From contig NZ_JADKYZ010000002.1 in NCBI RefSeq assembly GCF_015354245.1, forward strand, positions 124,001 through 188,000: a DNA stretch of 64,000 nt. The letters run 5' to 3'. The translations under genes were made by a program, and so were the position numbers. This DNA is from Diaphorobacter caeni (GTDB taxonomy: Bacteria > Pseudomonadota > Gammaproteobacteria > Burkholderiales > Burkholderiaceae_C). Below are positions 36,437 to 45,244 of this stretch, piece after piece; the first letter of the stretch is position 1, and each line of letters starts with the position of its first letter. Under the pieces are notes generated by a model. The model was given only the letters and a program-made list of their open reading frames with translations. It had not been told where the DNA came from and made no database searches.

Positions 36437-38677
36437 TTATTGCTGCTGTTGCTGTTGTTGGTCGTCGCGGTTCTCACGACGCTCGCCACGGTCATCGCGA
36501 CGCTCGCGGCGTTCGCCGCCACGGTCACCGCGATCACCCCGGTCACCACGCTCTTGCGGAGCGGGACGGCCGCTGTCGCCGGCAGGACGATCCAGCAGCG
36601 CCTTCATGGACAGCTTGACGCGGCCCTTTTCGTCGGTTTCCAGAACCTTGACCTTGACGATCTGGCCTTCCTTCAGATAGTCGGATACCTTCTCCACGCG
36701 CTCGTGAGCGATCTGGGAGATGTGCAGCAGACCATCCTTGCCTGGCAGCAGATTGATCAACGCGCCGAAGTCCAGAATCTTGGTGATCGGACCTTCGTAG
36801 ATCTTGCCGATTTCGACTTCGGCGGTGATCTCTTCGATGCGGCGCTTGGCTTCGTCAGCCTTTGCACCGTCGGTTGCGGCGATGGTGATGGTGCCATCTT
36901 CCTCGATGTTGATCTGCGTGCCGGTTTCTTCGGTCAGCGCACGGATCGTCGCGCCGCCCTTGCCGATCACGTCACGGATCTTCTCGGGGTTGATCTTCAT
37001 CGTGTAGAGCTTGGGAGCGAAGCTCGAGACTTCGGTCTTTGCCTCGCCCATGGCGTCCTGCATCTTGCCCAGAATGTGCATGCGCGCTTCCTTGGCCTGA
37101 GCCAGAGCGACCTGCATGATTTCCTTGGTGATACCCTGGATCTTGATGTCCATCTGCAGCGCAGTGATGCCGTTGGTGGTACCGGCCACCTTGAAGTCCA
37201 TGTCACCCAGGTGATCTTCGTCACCCAGAATGTCGGTCAGCACGGCGAAGCGGTTGTCTTCCTTGATCAGGCCCATGGCGATACCAGCCACGTGCGCCTT
37301 CATCGGAACACCAGCGTCCATCATCGACAGGCAGCCGCCGCAGACCGAAGCCATCGACGAAGAACCGTTCGATTCGGTGATTTCAGACACCACACGGATC
37401 GTGTAGGGGAACTCTTCCTTGGTCGGCAGCACGGCAACCAGCGCGCGCTTGGCCAGACGACCATGACCGATTTCGCGGCGCTTGGTCGAACCCATGCGGC
37501 CCACTTCGCCGGTGGCAAAGGGAGGCATGTTGTAGTGGAAAATGAAGCGGTCTTCGAACTCACCGGCCAGCGCATCGATGCGCTGCGCGTCGCGCTCGGT
37601 GCCCAGAGTGGAGATCACCAGAGCCTGGGTTTCACCGCGTGTGAACAGCGCGGAGCCGTGGGTGCGTGGCAGCACGGAGTTGCGGATTTCGATGGGGCGC
37701 ACGGTGCGTGTGTCGCGACCGTCGATACGTGGCTCGCCGGCCAGAATCTGGCTGCGAACGATCTTGGCTTCGATGTCGAACAGCAGTCCTTCAACCTTCA
37801 CCGAATCAAACTCAACGCCTTCAGCCTTGAGCGAAGCCAGCACCGAAGCCGATGCTTCACGCAGAGCTTGCGTACGGGCCTGCTTGCTGCGGATCTGGTA
37901 GGCGGCGCGCAGCTTTTCTTCAGCCAGTTGCGAAACCTTGGCGATGAAGGCTTCGTCCTTGGCGGGAGCTTGCCAATCCCACACGGGCTTGCCAGCGTCG
38001 CGCACCAGTTCGTGAATCGCGTTGATGGCGATCTTGCCCTGTTCGTGACCGAACACCACGGCGCCCAGCATCACTTCTTCGGGCAGTTGCTGCGCTTCGG
38101 ACTCGACCATCAGCACGGCCGCTTCAGTGCCGGCGACGACGAGATCCATCTGCGAATTCTTGCGCTCGGTCTGACCGGGATTCAGAACGTATTCACCGTT
38201 GATGTAACCCACGCGGGCCGCACCGATCGGGCCGTTGAACGGAATGCCGGAGATCGACAGAGCTGCGGACACGGCGATCATCGCGGCGATGTCGGCATCA
38301 ACTTCAGGGTTCAGCGAAATGGTGTGGATGACCACGTGCACTTCGTTGTAGAAACCTTCGGGGAACAGCGGACGGATCGGGCGGTCGATCAGGCGGCTGG
38401 TCAGGGTTTCAAGTTCGCTGGGCTTGGCTTCACGCTTGAAGAAGCTGCCGGGGATCTTTCCTGCGGCGTATGTCTTCTCGATGTAGTCCACGGTCAGCGG
38501 GAAGAAATCCTGGCCGGCCTTGGCATTCTTGGAACCGACGACGGTGGCGAGCACCACGGTGTCATCGATGTTGACGAGCACGGCGCCGGAAGCCTGACGC
38601 GCGATTTCACCGGTTTCCATGACGACGGTCTTGTCGCCCCACTGGAAGCTCTTGGTCACTTTGTTGAACATGGTCAT
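36437..38677 (-). CDS. pnp: Polynucleotide phosphorylase
   Basis: A 746-residue 3'-5' exoribonuclease that phosphorolyses RNA and is a core degradosome component. It has two RNase PH-like domains, an all-helical linker, a KH domain ([20 protein letters not shown]) and an S1 domain ([27 protein letters not shown]). The catalytic [15 protein letters not shown] region is intact. After the S1 domain comes an Arg/Glu/Asp/Gly-rich tail ending in seven consecutive Gln. The ATG chosen has GGAG 8 bases upstream; an ATG two codons later is less well placed. The leader contains two hairpins, as expected for RNase III-dependent autoregulation. Confidence 0.96.
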   Translation of the reverse strand: MTMFNKVTKSFQWGDKTVVMETGEIARQASGAVLVNIDDTVVLATVVGSKNAKAGQDFFPLTVDYIEKTYAAGKIPGSFFKREAKPSELETLTSRLIDRPIRPLFPEGFYNEVHVVIHTISLNPEVDADIAAMIAVSAALSISGIPFNGPIGAARVGYINGEYVLNPGQTERKNSQMDLVVAGTEAAVLMVESEAQQLPEEVMLGAVVFGHEQGKIAINAIHELVRDAGKPVWDWQAPAKDEAFIAKVSQLAEEKLRAAYQIRSKQARTQALREASASVLASLKAEGVEFDSVKVEGLLFDIEAKIVRSQILAGEPRIDGRDTRTVRPIEIRNSVLPRTHGSALFTRGETQALVISTLGTERDAQRIDALAGEFEDRFIFHYNMPPFATGEVGRMGSTKRREIGHGRLAKRALVAVLPTKEEFPYTIRVVSEITESNGSSSMASVCGGCLSMMDAGVPMKAHVAGIAMGLIKEDNRFAVLTDILGDEDHLGDMDFKVAGTTNGITALQMDIKIQGITKEIMQVALAQAKEARMHILGKMQDAMGEAKTEVSSFAPKLYTMKINPEKIRDVIGKGGATIRALTEETGTQINIEEDGTITIAATDGAKADEAKRRIEEITAEVEIGKIYEGPITKILDFGALINLLPGKDGLLHISQIAHERVEKVSDYLKEGQIVKVKVLETDEKGRVKLSMKALLDRPAGDSGRPAPQERGDRGDRGDRGGERRERRDDRGERRENRDDQQQQQQQ

Positions 38678-38706
38678 GTAATGAACTCCATTCATTGTTG
38701 TTGGTG

Positions 38707-38726
38707 ACGGAAACGGCTGTTTCCGT
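38707..38726 (-). promoter_or_regulatory. pnp leader hairpin 1
   Basis: Perfect stem ACGGAAAC / GTTTCCGT (38707-38714 with 38719-38726) with a GGCT loop, 30 bases before the pnp start. In E. coli PNPase binds an RNase III-processed leader hairpin to destabilise its own mRNA; this stem is a candidate equivalent. Confidence 0.5.
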
Positions 38727-38757
38727 GATGGGTGGAGAGCAATTCGGAACACGATGC

Positions 38758-38806
38758 CATTCCAGTGAACCTGCCCCGCTCGCCCTTCGGCAGGGTCATT
38801 GGAATG
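38758..38806 (-). promoter_or_regulatory. pnp leader hairpin 2, candidate RNase III site
   Basis: CATTCCAGTGAACCTGCC (38758-38775) pairs with GGCAGGGTCATTGGAATG (38789-38806) with two imperfect positions and a 13-base loop. A long, nearly perfect duplex between rpsO and pnp is exactly where RNase III cuts the rpsO-pnp transcript in enterobacteria. Confidence 0.55.
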
Positions 38807-38837
38807 ACACAGCTTCGCTCTTTATTGCTTCTCCGAA

Positions 38838-38880
38838 GTAAAAAACGCCTGAGCTAGCGTGCTAACCCAGGCGTTTTCTC
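38838..38880 (-). terminator. Rho-independent terminator of rpsO
   Basis: Stem AAAACGCCTG / CAGGCGTTTT (38842-38851 with 38868-38877) with T-runs on the minus-strand exit side, 12 bases after the rpsO stop. It may allow read-through into pnp as in other bacteria. Confidence 0.85.
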
Positions 38881-38892
38881 ATGCCGGTACGA

Positions 38893-39159
38893 TTACTTGC
38901 GCAGGCCCAGCTTGGCGATCAGCGCGGTGTAACGCTCCGCGTCCTTGGACTTGAGGTAGTCCAGGAGCTTGCGACGACGGCTCACCATGCGCAGCAGGCC
39001 GCGACGACCGTGGTGGTCCTTGGCGTGTTGCTTGAAGTGAGGAGTCAGCTCGTTGATGCGGGCGGTCAGCAGTGCCACTTGCACTTCTGGGCTGCCAGTA
39101 TCGGAAGCGGAACGAGCGTTAGCCTTTACGACTTCTGCCTTGATGGAAGATGCGATCAT
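38893..39159 (-). CDS. rpsO: 30S ribosomal protein S15
   Basis: An 88-residue primary 16S rRNA-binding protein. [24 protein letters not shown] and [23 protein letters not shown] are the conserved helices and rRNA-contact loop; length matches the family exactly. It precedes pnp on the same strand, the classical order. Confidence 0.97.
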   Translation of the reverse strand: MIASSIKAEVVKANARSASDTGSPEVQVALLTARINELTPHFKQHAKDHHGRRGLLRMVSRRRKLLDYLKSKDAERYTALIAKLGLRK

Positions 39160-39282
39160 GATTTTTTCCTTGAGACAGGATCCAGGGAGCTATCAAAACT
39201 GAAGCACCAAAATCCCTTGATTACTTGCGCCACTGGCTGGAAGGGTCAGAAGCGTGCGTTCTGCACCATGCAAAACCCGACG

Positions 39283-39288
39283 ATTATA
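39283..39288 (-). promoter_or_regulatory. Candidate -10 box for rpsO
   Basis: A consensus TATAAT on the minus strand about 125 bases before the rpsO start, in locally A+T-rich DNA. No convincing -35 is seen at 16-18 bases. Confidence 0.35.
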
Positions 39289-39424
39289 ACCGAGAGCGGT
39301 TTTCACCCCTTTTACAACCTGCGCACAGACCAAAGCGCCGACCGCTGACCTGGCTCATCCACGCAAGCGGGCGATGACTCAAAGATGACAAGCCCGTCCA
39401 TACACCGGGAACAAGGAGTCACTC

Positions 39425-39679
39425 ATGTCCATACACCCGCTTCGCATCTCGCTGTGCCTCGCCATCACCATGGCGAGCGCTTTCGGAACCGCCACGCTCG
39501 CCCACGCCGCCAAAAAGAGCAAGGACGCACAGACCTCGAGCCAGAGCATCAAGGTCAGCAAGAACAAGGCCGGAAAGAACGACTCCGGCGAATCACAGAG
39601 CGAAAGAGATAAAAGACTTTTCAGAGAATGTCAGGGTTTGCCCAATGCAGGCGCCTGTTCGGGTTACACTCGCAGGTAA
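39425..39679 (+). CDS. Small exported protein of unknown function
   Basis: An 84-residue protein with a Sec signal peptide (hydrophobic residues 7-20; likely cleavage after AHA near residue 28). The mature part is very basic and hydrophilic, rich in Lys, Ser and Gln, and ends with CQGLPNAGACSGYTRR, where two Cys could form a disulfide in the periplasm. No family is recognised. The AAGGAG site lies 6 bases before the ATG and supports translation. It lies upstream of tRNA-Arg, on the strand opposite to rpsO. Confidence 0.7.
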   Translation: MSIHPLRISLCLAITMASAFGTATLAHAAKKSKDAQTSSQSIKVSKNKAGKNDSGESQSERDKRLFRECQGLPNAGACSGYTRR

Positions 39680-39750
39680 CGCAAGAATGAGCATCGAAGT
39701 TCGCGCCACAAACGAGAGAACTTCTGGCTTTTTGAGAAATTTGGGATTTT

Positions 39751-39781
39751 TTCCAAAGCACTGAAAAAGCCATGCTATAAT
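39751..39781 (+). promoter_or_regulatory. Promoter of tRNA-Arg
   Basis: A perfect -10 TATAAT at 39776-39781, 10 bases before the tRNA gene; the -35 region (TTCCAA, 19 bases upstream) is weak. Confidence 0.55.
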
Positions 39782-39791
39782 TCAAAGCTTG

Positions 39792-39868
39792 GCGGCTGTA
39801 GCTCAGCTGGATAGAGTACTTGGCTACGAACCAAGGGGTCGTGGGTTCGATTCCTGCCAGCCGCACCA
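39792..39868 (+). tRNA. tRNA-Arg (anticodon ACG)
   Basis: A 77-base tRNA including encoded CCA. Acceptor GCGGCTG / CAGCCGC, anticodon stem CTTGG / CCAAG around CTACGAA (anticodon ACG, read as ICG for CGU/CGC/CGA), and T-arm GTGGGTTCGATTCCTGC all fit. Confidence 0.96.
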
Positions 39869-39875
39869 AAACGAC

Positions 39876-39912
39876 AAGCCTCAGAGTGGAAACGCTCTGA
39901 GGCTTTTTCGTT
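39876..39912 (+). terminator. Rho-independent terminator of tRNA-Arg
   Basis: Stem AAGCCTCAGAG / CTCTGAGGCTT (39876-39886 with 39895-39905), 8-base loop, then TTTCGTTTT. Confidence 0.9.
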
Positions 39913-39971
39913 TTCCGAGGCTGAGAAATGGATTCCTCCGACATGGGGCCGATCTGAGGCAAGATCAGCAC

Positions 39972-40538
39972 ATGAACAAGGCCTTCACCAAAGAAACCGA
40001 CGGAGACGAGGACGACGACCTGCCGCAACCGGCAGGCATCCCCGCCGGCAGCAAGAACTACATCACCCCCGCAGGCTACGCGCGTCTGCGGGCGGAACTG
40101 ATGCATCTGATCGACGTGGAGCGCCCGCAGATCGTCGACATCGTGCACTGGGCCGCGAGCAATGGCGATCGCTCGGAAAATGGGGACTATCTCTACGGAA
40201 AGAAGCGCCTGCGCGAGATCGATCGCCGCATCCGCTTTCTGACCAAGCGCCTTGAAATCGCCGAAGTGGTCGACGCATCCCTGCATCAGGGAAGTGATCA
40301 GGTGTTCTTCGGCGCGACCGTGACCTACATAGACGATCTCGACGACACCGAGCGCACCGTCACGATCATGGGCATCGACGAGGCCGACAATGCGCAGCAG
40401 CAGATCAGTTGGGTATCGCCCGTGGCGCGCGCCATCGTCAAGGCTCGCGAAGGCGATGAGGTGACCCTGCAGACGCCAGCCGGGGTGCGCACTCTGGAGA
40501 TCATCGCGGTGCGCTACCCTGCTCCACCCAAGCCATAG
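39972..40538 (+). CDS. greB: Transcription elongation factor GreB
   Basis: A 188-residue factor that enters the RNA polymerase secondary channel and stimulates cleavage of backtracked RNA. The N-terminal coiled coil carries the acidic tip region WAASNGDRSENGDYLYGKKRLREIDRRIRFL, with Asp-x-x-Glu-Asn-Gly-Asp typical of GreA/GreB. A C-terminal FKBP-like domain with VFFGATVTYIDDLDD and SPVARAIVKAREGDEV follows. The basic RxIRFLxKRLEIAEVVD segment and an acidic extension at the N-terminus (DGDEDDDLPQ) fit GreB. It starts about 60 bases after the tRNA terminator. It ends at a terminator shared with spoT. Confidence 0.93.
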   Translation: MNKAFTKETDGDEDDDLPQPAGIPAGSKNYITPAGYARLRAELMHLIDVERPQIVDIVHWAASNGDRSENGDYLYGKKRLREIDRRIRFLTKRLEIAEVVDASLHQGSDQVFFGATVTYIDDLDDTERTVTIMGIDEADNAQQQISWVSPVARAIVKAREGDEVTLQTPAGVRTLEIIAVRYPAPPKP

Positions 40539-40602
40539 CCATAGCCACTAGCGCAACCACAACTGCACCCGCAACCGAAAGATCACGGACCGCATGTCGA
40601 CG

Positions 40603-40634
40603 AAAAAAATGCCAGCTCGAACGCTGGCATTTTT
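40603..40634. terminator. Bidirectional terminator between greB and spoT
   Basis: Stem AAAAATGCCAGC / GCTGGCATTTTT (40605-40616 with 40623-40634), 6-base loop, A-run on one side and T-run on the other. It can end greB (+) and spoT (-). Confidence 0.9.
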
Positions 40635-40652
40635 GTTTGACTTCTCCTGGAA

Positions 40653-42932
40653 TCAGGAAACCAGAGGAATCTCGCGCAGAACCCGCAGCACCGAATGCGT
40701 GCGTCGAAGGTTGCGCAGCACGGCCTCGAGGTGAGCAAGATCCCGCACCTGGATCAGGAAGCGCAGATCGATGGTTTCCTCCATCGCCTCACCCTCCATC
40801 TCCACCCGCACGATGTCGGCTTCCGAACCGGCCAGCTCCGCAGCCACCCGCGCGAGCACGCCCTTGCCGTTGGTGACGGTGACGACGATGCCTGTCTCGA
40901 ACAGACGCGAAGGCTCTTCGGCCCAGTCCACGGCGATGAAACGGTCCCCGTCCTTCGCCTGCAGCTTCATGGCCGTTGCGCAGCGCACGTTGTGCACCAC
41001 CAGACCTTCACCGCGCCCCAGATAACCCGTGATCGGATCGCCCGGCACCGGACGGCAGCACTGCGCATACTGCACCGAAGCGCCCTCGCTTCCGTCGAGC
41101 GTGATGCCGCCCTGCGATATGGTTTCGTGCGAGCTGTAACGCTCGCGGGTCAGCAGCAGCGCATCGGGTCGCTGCCCATCTTCGGACATCAGCAGCGCCA
41201 TGCGCTTGGCGACGATGCTGGCCACGCGCTTGCCGAGGCCAATGTCGGTCATGAGCTCGGAACGCGTACGGCTGCCGGTGAAGCGCAAAAGCTTGTCCCA
41301 GATGGACGTCTGCGAATCCTCGTCCGGCAGGTTTTCCATGCCCTCGGCACGCACCGCCTGGGTGAGCAGCTTCTCGCCAAGACTCGCCGACTCGGTCAGC
41401 TCCATCGACTTGAGATAGTGACGGATCTTGGAGCGCGCACGTCCAGTGCGCACGAAGGCAAGCCAAGCGGGATTCGGGTGCGAATCGGCCATGGAGATGA
41501 TTTCCACCACGTCGCCGTTCTTGAGTTCGGTGCGCAGCGGCACCTGCTCGCCATTGATCTTGCCCGCGACCGCGTGGTCACCCACGTCGGTATGCACCGC
41601 GTAGGCGAAGTCGACCACGGTCGCGCCACGCGGCAGCGCCATGATCTGGCTCTTGGGCGTGAACACGTAGACGGCGTCGGGGAACAGGTCCACGCGGACA
41701 TGATCCCAGAACTCGGCCGCGTCCCGGGTCTCGTTCTGGATGTCGAGCAGCGACTGCAGCCACTTGGTGCCCATGCGCTCGACCGACGACGCACCCGCGC
41801 CGCCCACTTCCTTGTAGAGCCAATGCGCGGCCACGCCCGCCTCGGCCACGATGTTCATTTCTTCGGTGCGGATCTGAAACTCGATGTTCACCCCGGCAGG
41901 CCCGACCAGCGTCGTGTGCAGTGACTGGTAGCCGTTGGCCTTGGCGATCGCGATGTGGTCCTTGAACTTGCCCGGCACCGGCTTGTACATCTGGTGCAGA
42001 ACGCCGAGCGCCGTGTAGCAGTCGGTCACGCTCGGCACGATGACGCGGAAGCCATAGATGTCGGTCACCTTGGCGAAGCTCAGGTGCTTCTCCGTCATCT
42101 TCTCGTAGATCGAGAACATGGTCTTTTCGCGCCCCGCGACACGCACGCCCATGCCCATGCGGCTGAACGCGACGTCGATCTCGGTCTGCACCTTGCTGAC
42201 CATGTCGCGGCGACGACCACGCGCCTTGTTGACCGCCTTGGAGAGCGTCGCGTAGCGCCATGGATGAAGATGGCGGAACGCCAGATCCTGCAGCTCGCGA
42301 TAGGTCTGGTTCAGCCCCAGACGGTGCGCGATGGGAACGTAGATCTCGATGGTTTCGGAGGAAATCCGTCGCCACTTGGAGCGCGGCATGTCCGAGAGCG
42401 TACGCATGTTGTGCGTGCGGTCGGCCAGCTTGATGAGGATGACGCGCACGTCGCGCGCCATCGCCAGCAGCATCTTGCGAAACGATTCGGCCTGATTTTC
42501 TTCGCGCGTGTCGAACTGCAGCTTGTCCAGCTTGGTGAGTCCGTCCACCATCTCGGCCACCGACGCGCCGAAGCGATCCACCAGATCGGACTTGGTCACG
42601 CCGCAATCTTCCATCGCGTCGTGCAGCAAGGCCGCGCTCAGCGCCTGCGCATCGAGCTTCCAGCTGGCGCAGAGCGCCGCCACGGCAATCGGATGGGTGA
42701 TGTAGGGCTCGCCGCTGTTGCGCATCTGGCCGAGATGCGCCTGATCGGCAAACCGATACGCCTGACGCACCTGCTCGATGCTGGCGTCGTCCAGATAGTC
42801 CAGTTTCTCCAGCAGTGCGGCAAAGCTCGCCGCTGCCGCATTGGCTGCGGCAGCACCAGAGCCACCCGGCGCCCTGACCGGGGGACTGATGTTCGACGAC
42901 GTTGCTGTTGCCTGGTTAGACACTGCGTTCAT
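40653..42932 (-). CDS. spoT: Bifunctional (p)ppGpp synthetase/hydrolase SpoT
   Basis: A 759-residue RelA/SpoT homolog that makes and degrades (p)ppGpp. Hydrolase: an HD domain with HPIAVAALCA and the intact ALLHDAMEDCGV, so hydrolysis should be active. Synthetase: IYGFRVIVPSVTDCYTALGVLH, KFKDHIAIAKANGYQSLHTT and EFQIRTEEMNIVAEAGVAAHW; the motif that is RxKD in SpoT reads KFKD here. TGS (VFTPKSQIMALPRGATVVDFAYAVHT) and a C-terminal ACT domain follow. The first 35 residues are low-complexity Ala/Gly/Ser. The gmk-rpoZ-spoT order is conserved in proteobacteria; a terminator separates it from rpoZ. Confidence 0.95.
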   Translation of the reverse strand: MNAVSNQATATSSNISPPVRAPGGSGAAAANAAAASFAALLEKLDYLDDASIEQVRQAYRFADQAHLGQMRNSGEPYITHPIAVAALCASWKLDAQALSAALLHDAMEDCGVTKSDLVDRFGASVAEMVDGLTKLDKLQFDTREENQAESFRKMLLAMARDVRVILIKLADRTHNMRTLSDMPRSKWRRISSETIEIYVPIAHRLGLNQTYRELQDLAFRHLHPWRYATLSKAVNKARGRRRDMVSKVQTEIDVAFSRMGMGVRVAGREKTMFSIYEKMTEKHLSFAKVTDIYGFRVIVPSVTDCYTALGVLHQMYKPVPGKFKDHIAIAKANGYQSLHTTLVGPAGVNIEFQIRTEEMNIVAEAGVAAHWLYKEVGGAGASSVERMGTKWLQSLLDIQNETRDAAEFWDHVRVDLFPDAVYVFTPKSQIMALPRGATVVDFAYAVHTDVGDHAVAGKINGEQVPLRTELKNGDVVEIISMADSHPNPAWLAFVRTGRARSKIRHYLKSMELTESASLGEKLLTQAVRAEGMENLPDEDSQTSIWDKLLRFTGSRTRSELMTDIGLGKRVASIVAKRMALLMSEDGQRPDALLLTRERYSSHETISQGGITLDGSEGASVQYAQCCRPVPGDPITGYLGRGEGLVVHNVRCATAMKLQAKDGDRFIAVDWAEEPSRLFETGIVVTVTNGKGVLARVAAELAGSEADIVRVEMEGEAMEETIDLRFLIQVRDLAHLEAVLRNLRRTHSVLRVLREIPLVS

Positions 42933-43282
42933 GCCCCAAATGTAGCGATTGCAAAAGAGTATGACTATAAAGCGCTACAGAACTTGCGTTGCCGCGTAGG
43001 GGCTCCCAGCTTTCAGGAGAGCCGCCCGTTCCCAGCCCGTTTGCTGCGCCAAGCCGCTCGAAAGCGACGTTATTGCAGTGCAGCAAGCCAAATATTAAAC
43101 AGCCTTCGCGCGAACGAGAAGCTTTTGGACGTTGCACCAACGCATCAATGATTGATTTTGATGCGAAAAACAGGCTTGCCGAAAGAAAAAATCTTAATCA
43201 CTGTCTTAGCCAGATACAGGCAGTCTCACGGCATACCGAGCAGATCATGCCTTGCGTGTCTCTGACCGAGCATATTTCAGGC
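42933..43282. other. Intergenic region upstream of spoT
   Basis: About 350 bases with no supported gene. It lies between the rpoZ terminator and spoT, so a spoT promoter is expected here on the minus strand, but no strong -35/-10 pair was recognised. Several short open frames exist on both strands without ribosome-binding sites or family resemblance. Confidence 0.4.
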
Positions 43283-43315
43283 AAAAAAATAGCGCCGTCG
43301 GACGGCGCTATTTTT
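43283..43315 (-). terminator. Rho-independent terminator of rpoZ
   Basis: Stem AAAAATAGCGCC / GGCGCTATTTTT (43285-43296 with 43304-43315) around a 7-base loop, followed on the minus strand by a T-run. It separates gmk-rpoZ from spoT. Confidence 0.88.
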
Positions 43316-43370
43316 CATGTGAGGCATCGGCCTACGCGGGTTGCCCCGCATGGCCGCAGGCGATCAGAGA

Positions 43371-43574
43371 TCAGCCCGGAACCTTCTTGAGCATTTCCAG
43401 ACCGACCTTGCCGGCGGCGATTTCACGCAGCGCGGTCACGGCGGGCTTGTTGCGGCTCTCGATCTTGGGCGAGTGGCCCTGGCTCAGCATGCGGGCGCGA
43501 TAGGTCGCTGCCAGAACCAGTTGAAAACGGTTGGGGATCTGCTCGAGGCAGTCTTCCACAGTGATGCGGGCCAT
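43371..43574 (-). CDS. rpoZ: RNA polymerase omega subunit
   Basis: A 67-residue subunit that helps assemble the polymerase by binding beta'. [30 protein letters not shown] and [16 protein letters not shown] are the family sequence. It sits 21 bases after gmk on the same strand. The family's usual length in this group is near 67. Confidence 0.97.
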   Translation of the reverse strand: MARITVEDCLEQIPNRFQLVLAATYRARMLSQGHSPKIESRNKPAVTALREIAAGKVGLEMLKKVPG

Positions 43575-43595
43575 ATGATTCTCCGGGGATCCAGT

Positions 43596-44216
43596 TCAGG
43601 GAATGTGGAGCGATTCGAAAGTATCGGCCCGGGCTCTGCGCTGGGCGGCGTACTTCAGACGCTGCGCGTGAACAATGGTTTTCAGATCGAAAAGCGCATG
43701 TTCAAAAACTTCATTGATTATAACGAAGTCGAAATTGCATGCTTGCGCCATCTCTTCCGCGGCGTTCACGAGACGGTGCTCGATCACGTCCGGCTCGTCC
43801 TCTCCACGGCGCTCGAGGCGCGAGCGCAGCTCTTCCCAGCTCGGCGGCAGGATGAAGACCAGCACGGCGTTGGCAAAGGTCTTCTTGACCTGCATCGCGC
43901 CCTGAAAGTCGATCTCGAGGATCACATCCCCGCCCTTGCCCACGCGGTCCTCGATGGCCTTGCGCGAGGTGCCGTAGCGGCGCCCGTGCACATTGGCCCA
44001 TTCGACGAAGCCATTGGCCGCGACCATGGCGTCAAATTCCTGATCGGAGGTGAAGAAATACTCCCGCCCGTGCTTTTCCTGACCGCGAGGAGCGCGCGTC
44101 GTGTGGGAAACCGAAGGCTGCACGCGCGAGTCGAGCTCGCGCAGCGCCTTCACGAGGCTGGATTTACCGGCCCCGCTCGGGGCCGACACTACAAATAAAT
44201 TACCTGGATAGTCCAT
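43596..44216 (-). CDS. gmk: Guanylate kinase
   Basis: A 206-residue enzyme phosphorylating GMP to GDP. P-loop [15 protein letters not shown] near residues 10-24, [21 protein letters not shown] for GMP binding, and [15 protein letters not shown]. The open frame continues 25 codons upstream and would overlap yicC, but the conserved start is [15 protein letters not shown]. The gene lies 37 bases after yicC and before rpoZ. Confidence 0.96.
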   Translation of the reverse strand: MDYPGNLFVVSAPSGAGKSSLVKALRELDSRVQPSVSHTTRAPRGQEKHGREYFFTSDQEFDAMVAANGFVEWANVHGRRYGTSRKAIEDRVGKGGDVILEIDFQGAMQVKKTFANAVLVFILPPSWEELRSRLERRGEDEPDVIEHRLVNAAEEMAQACNFDFVIINEVFEHALFDLKTIVHAQRLKYAAQRRARADTFESLHIP

Positions 44217-44253
44217 AGATTCGAGCACTTTGCGCGCTTCCAAAACGGAATTA

Positions 44254-45165
44254 TCACTCGATGTTCTGAACCTGTTCACGCATCTGCTCAATCAGCACCT
44301 TCATGTCGACGCTGATTTTGGTCAATTCCATCGCGGCGGATTTGGAGCCGAGCGTGTTCGCTTCGCGGTGCAGTTCCTGGATCAGGAAATCGAGGCGCTT
44401 GCCCACTTCGCCGCCCTTTTTCAGCAGATGCTCGATCTCGTCGAGGTGCGAATCCAGGCGTGTGATTTCCTCGGCCACGTCGATGCGGATGGCGAACGCC
44501 GTGGCTTCGGTCAACGCGCGGTCCTGCGCCATCTCGGGCGCCACGCTGCCCTCGGCCAGACCCATGGCCTCCTTCCAGCGCTCCATGAAACGCTGGCGCT
44601 GCTGCTCGACCAGCTGAGGCACCAGCGGCACGGCCTGCTTGGCAAGCACGCGCAGTTGGCTCACGCGATCGATCAGCGTCGCCGCCAGCCGCTCGCCCTC
44701 GCGTTCGCGCGCGGTCGACAGATCCTTGAGCGTGCTCTGGGCCAGTTTCTTGAGCGGTTCAGTCCAGTCCTGTGCGGAGCCCGAACCGGTCGCGCACAGG
44801 CGCAGCGCGTCCGCCACGCTCAACGGAGCGGCATTGGGCAACCAGGCCTGAACGGTGTCCTGCAGCGAGTTCAGACGCTGCAGAATCTGCGGTGTGGGGT
44901 CAGGCAGCGAGGCGCTTTCGCTGGCCTCGACGAAGAATGCCCGCACCTCCACCTTGCCGCGCTTGAGCTTGGCCGTGAGCAGGCTGCGCAGCATGGGCTC
45001 CTGTGCACGCAGATCTTCCGTCAGGCGGAAAGAAAGGTCCAGAAAGCGGCTATTGACCGATCTGATCTCCAGTCCCAGTTGGCGATGCGGCGCGTTTTGT
45101 CGCTCTTCGCTCACTGGAGCCTCCAGCTGTGCGCTGGCGTACCCTGTCATGCTGTAAACTGCCAT
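44254..45165 (-). CDS. yicC: YicC/YloC family endoribonuclease
   Basis: A 303-residue protein of the YicC family. The N-terminus [13 protein letters not shown] and [17 protein letters not shown] are diagnostic; the C-terminal DUF1732 part has [19 protein letters not shown] and [22 protein letters not shown]. Family members are RNases acting on certain mRNAs or sRNAs. The chosen start is the conserved MxxSMTGY; the frame is open further upstream. It is divergent from the kinase gene across about 80 bases. Confidence 0.95.
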   Translation of the reverse strand: MAVYSMTGYASAQLEAPVSEERQNAPHRQLGLEIRSVNSRFLDLSFRLTEDLRAQEPMLRSLLTAKLKRGKVEVRAFFVEASESASLPDPTPQILQRLNSLQDTVQAWLPNAAPLSVADALRLCATGSGSAQDWTEPLKKLAQSTLKDLSTAREREGERLAATLIDRVSQLRVLAKQAVPLVPQLVEQQRQRFMERWKEAMGLAEGSVAPEMAQDRALTEATAFAIRIDVAEEITRLDSHLDEIEHLLKKGGEVGKRLDFLIQELHREANTLGSKSAAMELTKISVDMKVLIEQMREQVQNIE

Positions 45166-45244
45166 TGGACTTTTCGGTGATTGGTTGCTTGCAATCCGGC
45201 GATTATCCGGGTTCTGACCGACCCGTGATTGCATCCACTGCCAT

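Noticed and set aside
39789-39971. In-frame extension of greB upstream through tRNA-Arg
   Set aside because: The frame runs through the tRNA gene and its terminator; the GreB homology starts at the downstream ATG.
42955-43390. Several short frames between spoT and rpoZ
   Set aside because: No ribosome-binding sites and no recognisable protein features; they cross the rpoZ terminator.
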